Shown one piece after another: positions 33,764 through 41,970 of a DNA stretch of 64,000 bases. The number at the start of each line of letters is the position of its first letter. Positions within the stretch are counted from its first letter, which is position 1. The notes below the pieces were generated by a model. It saw nothing but the letters and a program-made list of their open reading frames with translations, searched no databases and had not been told where the DNA came from. A program made the position numbers and the translations under genes. Source of the DNA: Isoptericola sediminis (GTDB lineage Bacteria > Actinomycetota > Actinomycetes > Actinomycetales > Cellulomonadaceae); contig NZ_JABFAJ010000011.1 of assembly GCF_013085345.1 (NCBI RefSeq), forward strand, positions 166,745 to 230,744, written 5' to 3'.

Positions 33764-35524
33764 ATGCGTCGAGCCGAACTCCTGAGCGTGCTGGACGCGA
33801 TCCACGCGGGCGGCACAGCCGACGTTGCAGAGACGCAGACGCTCGACTTCAAGACGCAGAAGCCACGATCGGTCCAAGACACCCTGGAGGACCTCGCTGA
33901 CGCTGTGGCCTGCTTCGCCAACGCTGGGGGCGGCACGGTCGTGGTCGGCGTAGCCGATCGGGTCGCCGGCCCCGACGCGTTCGTCGGCCATACGCTCGAC
34001 AGCGACGGGACGAGGAAGCGGATCTACGAACTGACCGATCCTTCGATTCTGGTCGAGGTAGAAGCCGTCACGCATCAGGGCGGGGACGTGTTGGCCGTCC
34101 ACGTGCCGCGCGGTGTGACTGTCCACAAAGTCAAGTCGAAGATGCCTACCGAGCGCGTCGGCACGTCCTGCATGCCGATGTCGACGCACCGAATCGCTTC
34201 TCTTGTCGCTGAACGCCAAGGCGATGACTGGTCGGCCCATGACTCAGGGGTAGAGGTCAACGCCGTTGATGACGTAGCGGTCGCCGTCGCGCGCTCTCGC
34301 CTGGAACGTTCGGTCGACCCACGACGTCGTGAAAGGGCGCGGGGGGCAACGGTCGAGATGCTCCGCGGGCTCGGCGTAGTCACGGAGAGGAACACGCTGA
34401 CCAATGCCGGGGCGCTGCTCTTCCGCGGGCTGGACCAGTTCCCTGTCCTTGTCGCCTATGTCTTCCGCCGCACGCCGACGGGTGCGCTCGCCGCGAACGA
34501 GCAGCTTTCCGGGCCGCTCGTGACTGTCCTCCAGCGGGTCTTCGACCTGGTCGAGGTGCGCATCGACCGGACGTCGGTGAGTGTTGGCTCAGGGCAGCAA
34601 TTGCAGGTCGGTGACCTTCCAGACGCCGCGGTACGTGAGGCTGTCGTCAACGCTGTCATGCATCGCGACTACCGGCGTACCGATCGAGTCACCGTAGAAC
34701 ATTCGCCGACTCGGCTCGCGGTGACCTCCCCCGGCGGCTTCGTCACCGGTGTCCGGGCTGACAACGTGCTGACTACGTCGTCCCGCACCCGGAACGGAAG
34801 CCTCGCTCAGGCCATTCGTGGACTCGATTTCGCGGAGACCGCAGGCACCGGCGTCGACAGGATGTACGCCGAGATGGCTCGGATTGGCCACCAGCCTCCG
34901 GTTTACCAGGCCGATCCGGAGTCGGTGACGGTTACTCTCCGGGGCGGGGCCCCGAACGCGAGTCTCACGCGGTTCGTCTCGACCCTTCCTGCTGACGAAG
35001 CCGAAGATGCGGACATGCTGATGGTTCTCCTCACCCTCTTGACGCAGCGGCTCGTTGACGCCCGAGAAATGACTCCAAGACTGCAGAAACCAGACGTCGC
35101 TGAGACTCAAGCGGTTCTGGACCGGCTTGCCTCGGACGAGGTTCGTCTGATCGAACCGACGCGAGAGACGCGACGGAACACGTTCCCGCGTTATCGACTG
35201 CGCGAGGAACCCGTGGCTGCGCTCGGGTCGGCAGTCGCGTACCGAAGGCGGACGGCCGATCAGCTCGATCGAAAGGTGATCGCGCTCGTCAAGGAAGCCG
35301 GGATGATCAACTCGCGCATGGTCCGCCTCATGCTCGATCTCGACGTCCAGACCACCTCGCGTCTGCTGCGTGATCTTGTCGATCGGGGGTTCCTCGTCCG
35401 GACCTCCAAGGCGACACGCGGCACCTCGGTGACCTACGGGCCAGGGCCGAAAGCTGTAGCTGGTCAGGACGCCTCGGTGCGACCTGCGGATCGGCCGCAG
35501 TCTGAGGAACTTGATCTCGACTGA
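33764..35524 (+). CDS. AlbA_2 (Schlafen-type) and GHKL-ATPase C-domain DNA-binding protein
   Basis: 586 residues from the ATG at 33764, chosen because GGAG lies 6 nt upstream; ATG 33752 and TTG 33731 are in frame but lack spacing. The N-terminal AlbA_2/Schlafen core is TLDFKTQKPRSVQDTLEDLADAVACFANAGGGTVVVGV. A C-terminal ATPase domain (about residues 285-400) has REAVVNAVMHRDY, SPGGFVTGV and RNGSLAQAIRGLDFAETAGTGVDRM. A winged-helix-like end follows. This architecture is common in defence- or stress-linked regulators. It sits alone in the inserted segment. Confidence 0.85.
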   Translation: MRRAELLSVLDAIHAGGTADVAETQTLDFKTQKPRSVQDTLEDLADAVACFANAGGGTVVVGVADRVAGPDAFVGHTLDSDGTRKRIYELTDPSILVEVEAVTHQGGDVLAVHVPRGVTVHKVKSKMPTERVGTSCMPMSTHRIASLVAERQGDDWSAHDSGVEVNAVDDVAVAVARSRLERSVDPRRRERARGATVEMLRGLGVVTERNTLTNAGALLFRGLDQFPVLVAYVFRRTPTGALAANEQLSGPLVTVLQRVFDLVEVRIDRTSVSVGSGQQLQVGDLPDAAVREAVVNAVMHRDYRRTDRVTVEHSPTRLAVTSPGGFVTGVRADNVLTTSSRTRNGSLAQAIRGLDFAETAGTGVDRMYAEMARIGHQPPVYQADPESVTVTLRGGAPNASLTRFVSTLPADEAEDADMLMVLLTLLTQRLVDAREMTPRLQKPDVAETQAVLDRLASDEVRLIEPTRETRRNTFPRYRLREEPVAALGSAVAYRRRTADQLDRKVIALVKEAGMINSRMVRLMLDLDVQTTSRLLRDLVDRGFLVRTSKATRGTSVTYGPGPKAVAGQDASVRPADRPQSEELDLD

Positions 35525-35557
35525 GGAATACTGCTGGTTCCCTACCGGTGATGGGGG

Positions 35558-38500
35558 TCACCAGCCACCGGGGGTGAGCACCTTGCGGATCCGCTTCTCG
35601 CTGACCGACCCGTCGGTGCCGAGCTGCTGGGCGAACAGCGAGACCCGCAGCTCCTCCAGCAGCCACCGGACCTCGGCCAGCTCGGCGGCGCGGGCCGGGT
35701 CGGCGGCCCCGGCGGCGTAGGCCTCGCGAGCCTTCTCGTACACGCCGGTGACGTCCTGGAGGCGCCACGCCAGCTCGGCGTCGCGGTGGGGGTTCGCCTC
35801 GGCCTTCTCCAGCCGGTACGAGGCAGCGCGCAGGTAGCGCACGAGGTGCGGGACGCGGCGCGGCGGGGTCGCGGAGACGAAACCGTCGTGGACGAGGCCC
35901 GCGACGTGCTCCCGGACACCCTGGAGGGTGTTGAGCAGCGCGAGGGACGAGGACGCCTTGACCTCGCTCTCGACCGTCCGCCAGGCGGTGAGCGCGGCGA
36001 CGACGTGCCCGACGACCCGGTGCACCTCGTCCTCCAGGTGCCGGCGCACGAACGCGAGCGCCTTCGCGTACGAGTCCGCATCACGAATCTGTACACCAAC
36101 GGGTCCGCCGGTCGGCGTCCCGGGAGCCTTGTCCGCGTCCGCGCTGGTCAGTGCGATGACGGCGGCGAGCTGCAGGTCGTCGACCAGGGCGTCGGTGTTC
36201 TGGTACGGGGCGGCCGCCAGCGTCAGCGACTGCTTCGCGGACCACCGCGAGGTGATGCGCCCGGTCGGCAGCGCCGTCTCGGACAGCAGCAGCCGGCGCA
36301 CCCCGCGGGCGTGCGATTCGTCCTGCTCCGCGGCGGCGGCCAGCACCCGCAGCGCCACCGACGGGGGCGAGCCCTTCGCCCCCGGCTCCTCGACCAGCGC
36401 GGGGTACCCCTGCACGACGACGCCGCCACCCAGGTCGGTCGACACGGTCGCCGGCAGCACCCCGTCCGGCAGCTCCGGCCACGTCGTCAGCCCCTCCTGC
36501 TCCGCCACGACGGACCCAGGAGCGGAAGCCCCGGCGCTGGTACCGCCGTCGGACCGCCCGGACCCGGACGAACCTGCGGAGCCAGGGGTCGGGGTGTCGG
36601 ATGCGCCGCCGTCCAGCCGTAGCGGAGGGCCCCCCGGGGCCCGTGAGCGAGGCGGCGCGTCCGACGCCTCGACCCCGGGCGCTCCTGAGCGACCCGAGGT
36701 GGCCCGGGCCGCCTCCTCGAGCGCCACGCCGACCGCCCCCTTCACGGCCGACCGCACCGCGGCCTCCGCCTGCGGCGCGAGCTTCTTCTGCAGCGACAGC
36801 AGGTCCTTGGACTCGTCGAGCACCACGGGACCGGTCGAACGCGCAGCGCCCCGGCCACGCTGCTTCTTCCCGGACTTGCGGCGGCCACCACCGGCCGGCC
36901 CGGCGTCGCGTGCGGGGCCGTCGGCGTCCGCGGAGCCCTCGACCCGGAACGTCATCCGCAGGTGGCCGGGCAGTCGCTCGACCCGCTCGTCGTCCCAGAC
37001 GTCGTCCGGGATCACCACGTCGCGCAGCGCCCGCACGGCCCGCGTGAACTCGACGTGGAACGGGGACGCCATGTCGCCGGCCCGGGTCATGTCCTCCCAG
37101 GCGGGGGTGTTCTCCCGCAGCCAGCCGGCGACCGCGGCGCCGACGTCGGGTGCCGGCACGAGCTCGCGGCGCACGGCCTTGGGCAGCGACCGGATGGTGG
37201 CCGTGCACAGCTCGTCGAGCAGCCCGGGCACCATCCAGTCGAACCCGTCGGGGGAGACCCGGTTGAGGATCGACAGCGGGATGTGGACCGTGACGCCGTC
37301 GGCGTCGCTCCCGGGCTGGAACTGGTAGGTCAGCGGCAGGGTGACCTCGCCCTGGGTCCACGTCTCCGGGAACTCGGAGGTGTCCACCGCCTCGGCGTCG
37401 ACGAGCTGGTCGAGCGTGAACGTCAGCAGGTCCGGGTCGTCGCGGCGGGCCTTCTTCCACCAGGAGTCGAAGTGTCGGGCGCTGACCACGGACTCGGGGA
37501 CCCGTTCGTCGTAGAACGCGTACAGGTCGTCCTCGGAGGCGACCAGCCCGCGCCGACGCGACCGCGCCTCGAGCTCCTCGGCCTCGGCGAGCAGCCGACG
37601 GTTCTCGGCGAAGAAGGCGTGGTGCGTGGTCCACTGCCCCTCGACCAGAGCGTGCCGGATGAACATCTCCCGCGCGGCCTCGGGATCGACCTTGCCGTAC
37701 AGGATCTTGCGGTCCGCGACGATCGGGACGCCGTAGAGCAGCACCTTCTCCGCGGCCATGGCGGCACCCTGCTTGGTCGACCAGTGCGGGTCGGAGTAGG
37801 TGCGTCTGGCCAGGTCGCCGGCGAGCTCCTCGGCCCACTCGGGCTGGATGCGCGCGACGTCGCGGGCCCACAGCCGGGACGTCTCGACGAGCTCGCCGGC
37901 CATGATCCACGCCGGCGGCTTCTTGCTCAGGGGGGAACCGGGGAAGATCGCGAACCGGGCGCCACGTCCGCCGAGGTACTCGTTCCGGGCCCGCTTGGCG
38001 GCCTGGCGCAACGCCCGGGCCCGGGCCTCCCCGCGCAGGTGCGCCACCGAGGACGCCTTGATCTCGCCGGTGTCCTGCATGCCGATCTGGGACAGCAGCC
38101 CGGACAGCAGCGCCCGGTGGATGGTGTCGCCGTCCCAGGGACGCTTCCAGCTCTCCGCGTCCGGCTCCGCGCCGTCGGTCTCGGAGGGGCCGGTCGTGGC
38201 CGGGCGGTAGCGCATGTCGACGTCGAGCTGTTTCGCCATCTGCCGCAGCTGGGCGACGACGTCCTGCCACTCGCGCACCCGCAGGAAGTTGACGTACTCG
38301 CTCTTGCACAGCCGGCGGAAGGCCGAGGAGCCCATCTGGTGCTGCTGCTCGCGCAGGTACTCCCACAGGTTCAGATAGGTGAGGAAGTCCGACGTCGGGT
38401 CGGTGAACCGGGCGTGCGACTGGTCGGCCTGCTCGCGGGAGTCGGCGGGACGCTCCCGCGGGTCCTGGATCGACAGCGCCGCGGCGATGATGGCGACCTC

Positions 38501-40174
38501 GCGGGCGACGCCGAGCCGTGACCCCTCGAGGACCATCCGCGCGAGCCGCGGGTCCATGGGCAGCCGGGCCAGCCGGCGTCCGACGTCGGTGAGGTGCACC
38601 TCGCCCGACGCCGTGCCGTCGCGCGCCCGTCGGCGGGCGAGCGCGCCGAGCTCGGCCAGCAGGTTCACGCCGTCGCGGACGGCGCGCGTGTCCGGGGGCT
38701 CGACGAACGGGAACCGTGCGACGTCGTCGGGGGAGCCGACCACGCCGACCGAGATCATCTGCAGCAGGACCGAGGCGAGCGAGGTGCGCAGGATCTCGGG
38801 CTCGGTGAACTCCGGGCGGTTCTCGAAGTCCTCCGGCGAGTACAGGCGGATCGCGATGCCGTCGGCCACACGCCCGGACCGCCCGGAGCGCTGGTTCGCG
38901 GAGGCCTGGCTGATCGGCTCGATCGGGAGGCGCTGGACCTTGGTGGCCTTGGAGTACCGCGAGATGCGGGCGGTGCCCGGGTCGACGACGTAGTGGATGC
39001 CGGGCACCGTCAGCGACGTCTCGGCGACGTTCGTGGACAGCACGATGCGCCGGCCCGGGTGGGACTGGAACACCCGGTGCTGCTCGGCCGAGGACAGGCG
39101 CGAGTACAGCGGCAGGATCTCGACGTGGTCGGGGCGCTTCGGGTCGCGGACGCGTTCCTTCAGGTGCCCCTCGAGGGCGTCGGCGGCGTCGTGGATCTCG
39201 CGCTCGCCGGAGAGGAACACGAGGATGTCGCCGGACCCCTCGCGCATCAGCTCGTCGCAGGCCTCGACGATCCCGGTGACGAGGTCCTTCTCCTCACCGC
39301 CGGCCGCCTTCTTCTTCCCGGTGCCCTGCTCGGCCTCGGGCACCAGCGGGCGGTAGCGGATCTCGACCGGGTAGGTGCGGCCGGAGACCTCGACGACGGG
39401 GGCGGCGTCGGGCAGCGCCTCGACGACGGCGGGCGGTGCGCCACCGACCTCGGCCAGGTGGGCCGGGGAGAAGTGCGCGGCGAACCGCTCGGAGTCGATG
39501 GTCGCGGAGGTGATGACGAGCTTCAGGTCCGGGCGCCGGGGCAGCAGCCGGGACAGGTAGCCGAGCAGGAAGTCGATGTTGAGCGACCGCTCGTGCGCCT
39601 CGTCGATGACGATCGTGTCGTAGGCGAGCAGCTCCGGGTCCCGCTGGATCTGGGCCAGCAGGATGCCGTCCGTCATCACCTTGACCAGCGTCTCGTCGGA
39701 CGAGGTGTCCGTGAACCGCACCTGGTAGCCGACGACACCGCCGAGCTCGACGTCGAGCTCCTCGGCCACCCGCTCGGCGACGGACCGCGCGGCGATGCGT
39801 CGGGGCTGCGTGTGCCCGATCTGCCCGGCCCGCCCGCGGCCCAGCTCGAGCAGGATCTTGGGCAGCTGGGTGGTCTTGCCGGACCCGGTCTCGCCGGCGA
39901 CGACCACGACCTGGTGGTCGCGGATCGCCGCGGCGATGTCCTCGCGTCGGACCGAGACGGGGAGCTGCTCCGGGTAGGTGATCTCCGGGACGACGACGGC
40001 GTCCCGGATCTCCGCGGCACGGTCGAGCTCCGCACGGCTCACACGGGTCGGTCCCGCGGTCCCGGCGCCGGGACCGCGCCCCTTCCCGCGGCCGCGGCGC
40101 CGCCGTCGGCTACCGCCCGTCGGGCGACCAGGGTCGCCGACGGGCTGCGGGGCGGGGGAGGGCTCGGTGCTCAC
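35558..40174 (-). CDS. hrpA: ATP-dependent RNA helicase HrpA
   Basis: 1538 residues, GTG start at 40172-40174, somewhat longer than E. coli HrpA (1300). DEAH-box helicase: Walker A GETGSGKTT (K100), DEAH at 191-194, SATID (motif III) and RSGRSGR (motif VI). After the helicase core come HA2/OB regions and a long DUF3418 C-terminus. A low-complexity Gly/Ser/Pro insert (about residues 1150-1235) is unusual. HrpA rescues stalled ribosomes on mRNA in E. coli. Its terminal 16 codons lie in the right-hand direct repeat of the adjacent insertion. Confidence 0.93.
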   Translation of the reverse strand: MSTEPSPAPQPVGDPGRPTGGSRRRRRGRGKGRGPGAGTAGPTRVSRAELDRAAEIRDAVVVPEITYPEQLPVSVRREDIAAAIRDHQVVVVAGETGSGKTTQLPKILLELGRGRAGQIGHTQPRRIAARSVAERVAEELDVELGGVVGYQVRFTDTSSDETLVKVMTDGILLAQIQRDPELLAYDTIVIDEAHERSLNIDFLLGYLSRLLPRRPDLKLVITSATIDSERFAAHFSPAHLAEVGGAPPAVVEALPDAAPVVEVSGRTYPVEIRYRPLVPEAEQGTGKKKAAGGEEKDLVTGIVEACDELMREGSGDILVFLSGEREIHDAADALEGHLKERVRDPKRPDHVEILPLYSRLSSAEQHRVFQSHPGRRIVLSTNVAETSLTVPGIHYVVDPGTARISRYSKATKVQRLPIEPISQASANQRSGRSGRVADGIAIRLYSPEDFENRPEFTEPEILRTSLASVLLQMISVGVVGSPDDVARFPFVEPPDTRAVRDGVNLLAELGALARRRARDGTASGEVHLTDVGRRLARLPMDPRLARMVLEGSRLGVAREVAIIAAALSIQDPRERPADSREQADQSHARFTDPTSDFLTYLNLWEYLREQQHQMGSSAFRRLCKSEYVNFLRVREWQDVVAQLRQMAKQLDVDMRYRPATTGPSETDGAEPDAESWKRPWDGDTIHRALLSGLLSQIGMQDTGEIKASSVAHLRGEARARALRQAAKRARNEYLGGRGARFAIFPGSPLSKKPPAWIMAGELVETSRLWARDVARIQPEWAEELAGDLARRTYSDPHWSTKQGAAMAAEKVLLYGVPIVADRKILYGKVDPEAAREMFIRHALVEGQWTTHHAFFAENRRLLAEAEELEARSRRRGLVASEDDLYAFYDERVPESVVSARHFDSWWKKARRDDPDLLTFTLDQLVDAEAVDTSEFPETWTQGEVTLPLTYQFQPGSDADGVTVHIPLSILNRVSPDGFDWMVPGLLDELCTATIRSLPKAVRRELVPAPDVGAAVAGWLRENTPAWEDMTRAGDMASPFHVEFTRAVRALRDVVIPDDVWDDERVERLPGHLRMTFRVEGSADADGPARDAGPAGGGRRKSGKKQRGRGAARSTGPVVLDESKDLLSLQKKLAPQAEAAVRSAVKGAVGVALEEAARATSGRSGAPGVEASDAPPRSRAPGGPPLRLDGGASDTPTPGSAGSSGSGRSDGGTSAGASAPGSVVAEQEGLTTWPELPDGVLPATVSTDLGGGVVVQGYPALVEEPGAKGSPPSVALRVLAAAAEQDESHARGVRRLLLSETALPTGRITSRWSAKQSLTLAAAPYQNTDALVDDLQLAAVIALTSADADKAPGTPTGGPVGVQIRDADSYAKALAFVRRHLEDEVHRVVGHVVAALTAWRTVESEVKASSSLALLNTLQGVREHVAGLVHDGFVSATPPRRVPHLVRYLRAASYRLEKAEANPHRDAELAWRLQDVTGVYEKAREAYAAGAADPARAAELAEVRWLLEELRVSLFAQQLGTDGSVSEKRIRKVLTPGGW
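35568..35616. repeat. Proximal direct repeat (3' end of intact hrpA)
   Basis: The hrpA-side copy of the 49-bp repeat. It forms the last codons of the uninterrupted hrpA frame, which ends in TGA at 35558-35560. The distal copy ends with TAG, so the two tails are distinguishable: integration swapped the original tail for an equivalent one while preserving the protein sequence. Confidence 0.85.
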
Positions 40175-40210
40175 GACCTCTCATTGTCGCAAGAGACGCA
40201 AGCTGATTGA

Positions 40211-40687
40211 TCAGACGCCGGACAGGACGCCCGACGACACGGTCATCTCGGTGCCCATCGTCCCGAACACGGCGATGAAGAACACGAGGTACCCGATCAC
40301 CAGGAGCACGCCGATCGACGTGAAGATGATCGACAACCACAGCCCCCACTTGCCCAGGACGTTGTCGTAGCCGACCTTCTTCGAGTCCGACAGCGCCAGC
40401 GCGGACACGACGATGCCCGCCGGGGCGAACACGAACGCGAGCACGAAGCCGACGATCCCCATGACCTTGCCCGGGGGGTCCGGGGTGTACGGCGGCGGGT
40501 AGCCCGCCGGGGGATAGCCGGGCTGCGGCTGCCCGGGCTGCTGCGGGTTCTCCGGCGGGGGCGTGCCGTAGGGGCCGGGCTGCTGCGGCCCGTACCCGGG
40601 CGGCTGCTGCCCGTACCCGGGCGGCGGGTTCCCGCCGGACGGCGGGGTCGGCTCGTCCGACGGCGGCGGCTGGTAGGGATCGCTCAC
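40211..40687 (-). CDS. DUF4190-like membrane protein with Pro/Gly/Tyr-rich N-terminus
   Basis: 158 residues from a GTG at 40685-40687. The first 70 residues are a PPGYG/QQPGQP-type disordered region. Two hydrophobic segments follow (about 76-98 and 117-142), separated by ALSDSKKVGYDNVLGKWGLWLS. This layout is that of DUF4190/DUF4870-type actinobacterial membrane proteins with cytoplasmic disordered tails. The preceding frame extends further upstream but overlaps the divergent SIP gene promoter. Function unknown. Confidence 0.7.
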   Translation of the reverse strand: MSDPYQPPPSDEPTPPSGGNPPPGYGQQPPGYGPQQPGPYGTPPPENPQQPGQPQPGYPPAGYPPPYTPDPPGKVMGIVGFVLAFVFAPAGIVVSALALSDSKKVGYDNVLGKWGLWLSIIFTSIGVLLVIGYLVFFIAVFGTMGTEMTVSSGVLSGV

Positions 40688-40765
40688 CTCTCCAGTGTCC
40701 CCGACGTGGTACCCGGTCGCCAGGTCTCGTGGCCCGGCCCCCGGCGGGCGTGATGGAATCGAGAG

Positions 40766-41614
40766 ATGTCGTCGCGACCCCGCTCCTCGTTCGACATCGT
40801 CCCGCGACGGGTCCGCGTGCACGCCGTGCACGAGCTGACCGGGTCCATGGTGCGCACGACCCTGCGCGACGTGGACGGCGCCGACCCGGCCGCGCCGTCG
40901 TCCCTCGCCGCTCTGCGCGCCCCCGGCCCGGACGACCACGTCAAGGTCTTCCTGCCGGACCCGGCCACCGGCGAGCTGCACGCCCCCACGCTCGCCCCCG
41001 ACGGCGGCCTGCAGCGGCCCACCGCGGGCGTCTCGGTCTCCCGGGACCTCACCGTCCGCGACGCGCGGACGCGGGACGGCGCGGCCGAGGTCGACCTGGA
41101 CTGGGTGCTGCACGGCAACGCGGGCCAGGCGTCGGCCTGGGCCGCCCGGGCCGAGGTCGGCGACGAGCTGGTGCTCGCCGGACCGCACGTCAGCCACGGG
41201 GTGCCGGACGGCGTCGACCGACTCACGCTGGCCGTCGACGAGACCGGCCTGCCCGCCGCCGCCCGCTGGGTCGCGGCCGTCGGACCGGACGTGCGGGTGA
41301 CCGCGATCGTCGAGATCGGCGACGACGTCGACGAGGAGTTCGTGGAGTCGGAGCTCGGCGGTGCCGACGTCGAGCTCCTCTACCGCACCGGCGGCCCGGG
41401 CCAGCTCGCCGAGGCGGTCCGTGCCCTGGGTCCCCTGGACGACGGCGAGTACGTCGTCGGGCTCGGTGAGGCGGGGGACCTGGTGCCCGTGCGCCGTCAC
41501 CTGCGCCGGGAGCTCGGCCTGGGCGCGGACCGCATGTCGATCGCCGGCTACTGGCGTCGCGGCACGGTCAACCACGACCACGAGCAGCCGCTGGATCCCG
41601 TCGACCCCGACTGA
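40766..41614 (+). CDS. Siderophore-interacting FAD-binding protein (SIP family)
   Basis: 282 residues. The N-terminal FAD-binding part contains GPDDHVKVFLPDP near residue 55. The segment LDWVLHGNAGQASAWAARAEVGDELVLAGPHVSHG then matches the PF08021/SIP signature (DFVLHG.GPASrWA...AGP). The C-terminal half GEYVVGLGEAGDLVPVRRHLRRELGLGADRMSIAGYWRRG matches the SIP C-domain (GEAG..R..R.y....G........GYWRxG). Such enzymes reduce ferric siderophores using NAD(P)H. No siderophore uptake genes are nearby. Confidence 0.88.
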   Translation: MSSRPRSSFDIVPRRVRVHAVHELTGSMVRTTLRDVDGADPAAPSSLAALRAPGPDDHVKVFLPDPATGELHAPTLAPDGGLQRPTAGVSVSRDLTVRDARTRDGAAEVDLDWVLHGNAGQASAWAARAEVGDELVLAGPHVSHGVPDGVDRLTLAVDETGLPAAARWVAAVGPDVRVTAIVEIGDDVDEEFVESELGGADVELLYRTGGPGQLAEAVRALGPLDDGEYVVGLGEAGDLVPVRRHLRRELGLGADRMSIAGYWRRGTVNHDHEQPLDPVDPD

Positions 41615-41633
41615 GCAGCGGGCGGCGACACGC

Positions 41634-41912
41634 TCAGAAGTCGCGCGCGGTCTCCGCGTGCGGGGAGCCCAGTCGCTGCAGGTGCAGGCGTCGCCGGAGG
41701 CGGATCCCCGGGCGCAGGAGCATCTGGATGCTGCCCAGCAGGAACAGCCAGGTGCCGGCGGTGGCCGTGGACTCGGAGAAGAACAGGGCCGAGCCGACGA
41801 CGAACCACAGGCCGATCAGGACGTCGTTGGCGATGCTGGCGGTCTCGTAGCGCTGCCGGACGACGAGCTCCTCGTGACCGATGCGCAGGGTGATGTCGCG
41901 ATCCTCGGGCAT
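41634..41912 (-). CDS. YrhK-like small membrane protein
   Basis: 92 residues with two hydrophobic segments (about 27-47 and 50-66) separated by FFSESTATAGTW, and the pattern IANDVLIGLWFVVGSALFF near residue 28, matching the YrhK domain. A short Arg-rich tail follows. The role of YrhK is unknown. It lies between convergent SIP and divergent M20 genes. Confidence 0.72.
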   Translation of the reverse strand: MPEDRDITLRIGHEELVVRQRYETASIANDVLIGLWFVVGSALFFSESTATAGTWLFLLGSIQMLLRPGIRLRRRLHLQRLGSPHAETARDF

Positions 41913-41970
41913 CTGGTCATGGTGGCACCCGGGAGCGACGGCGGCACCCGTGGCGCGGCATCATGCGGCC

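Larger units (their letters stand above)
33634..35616. mobile_element. Putative hrpA-3'-end integrated mini-island with one Schlafen/AlbA_2-ATPase gene
   Basis: A 1.98-kb segment bounded by perfect 49-bp direct repeats (33634-33682 and 35568-35616) that both derive from the 3' end of hrpA. The enclosed DNA is visibly poorer in GC and uses many A/T third positions compared with its neighbours. It carries a single long gene and no integrase, transposase or inverted terminal repeats. Duplication of a conserved gene's 3' end is the hallmark of tyrosine- or serine-recombinase integration; here the enzyme must have come from elsewhere or been lost. Confidence 0.65.
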
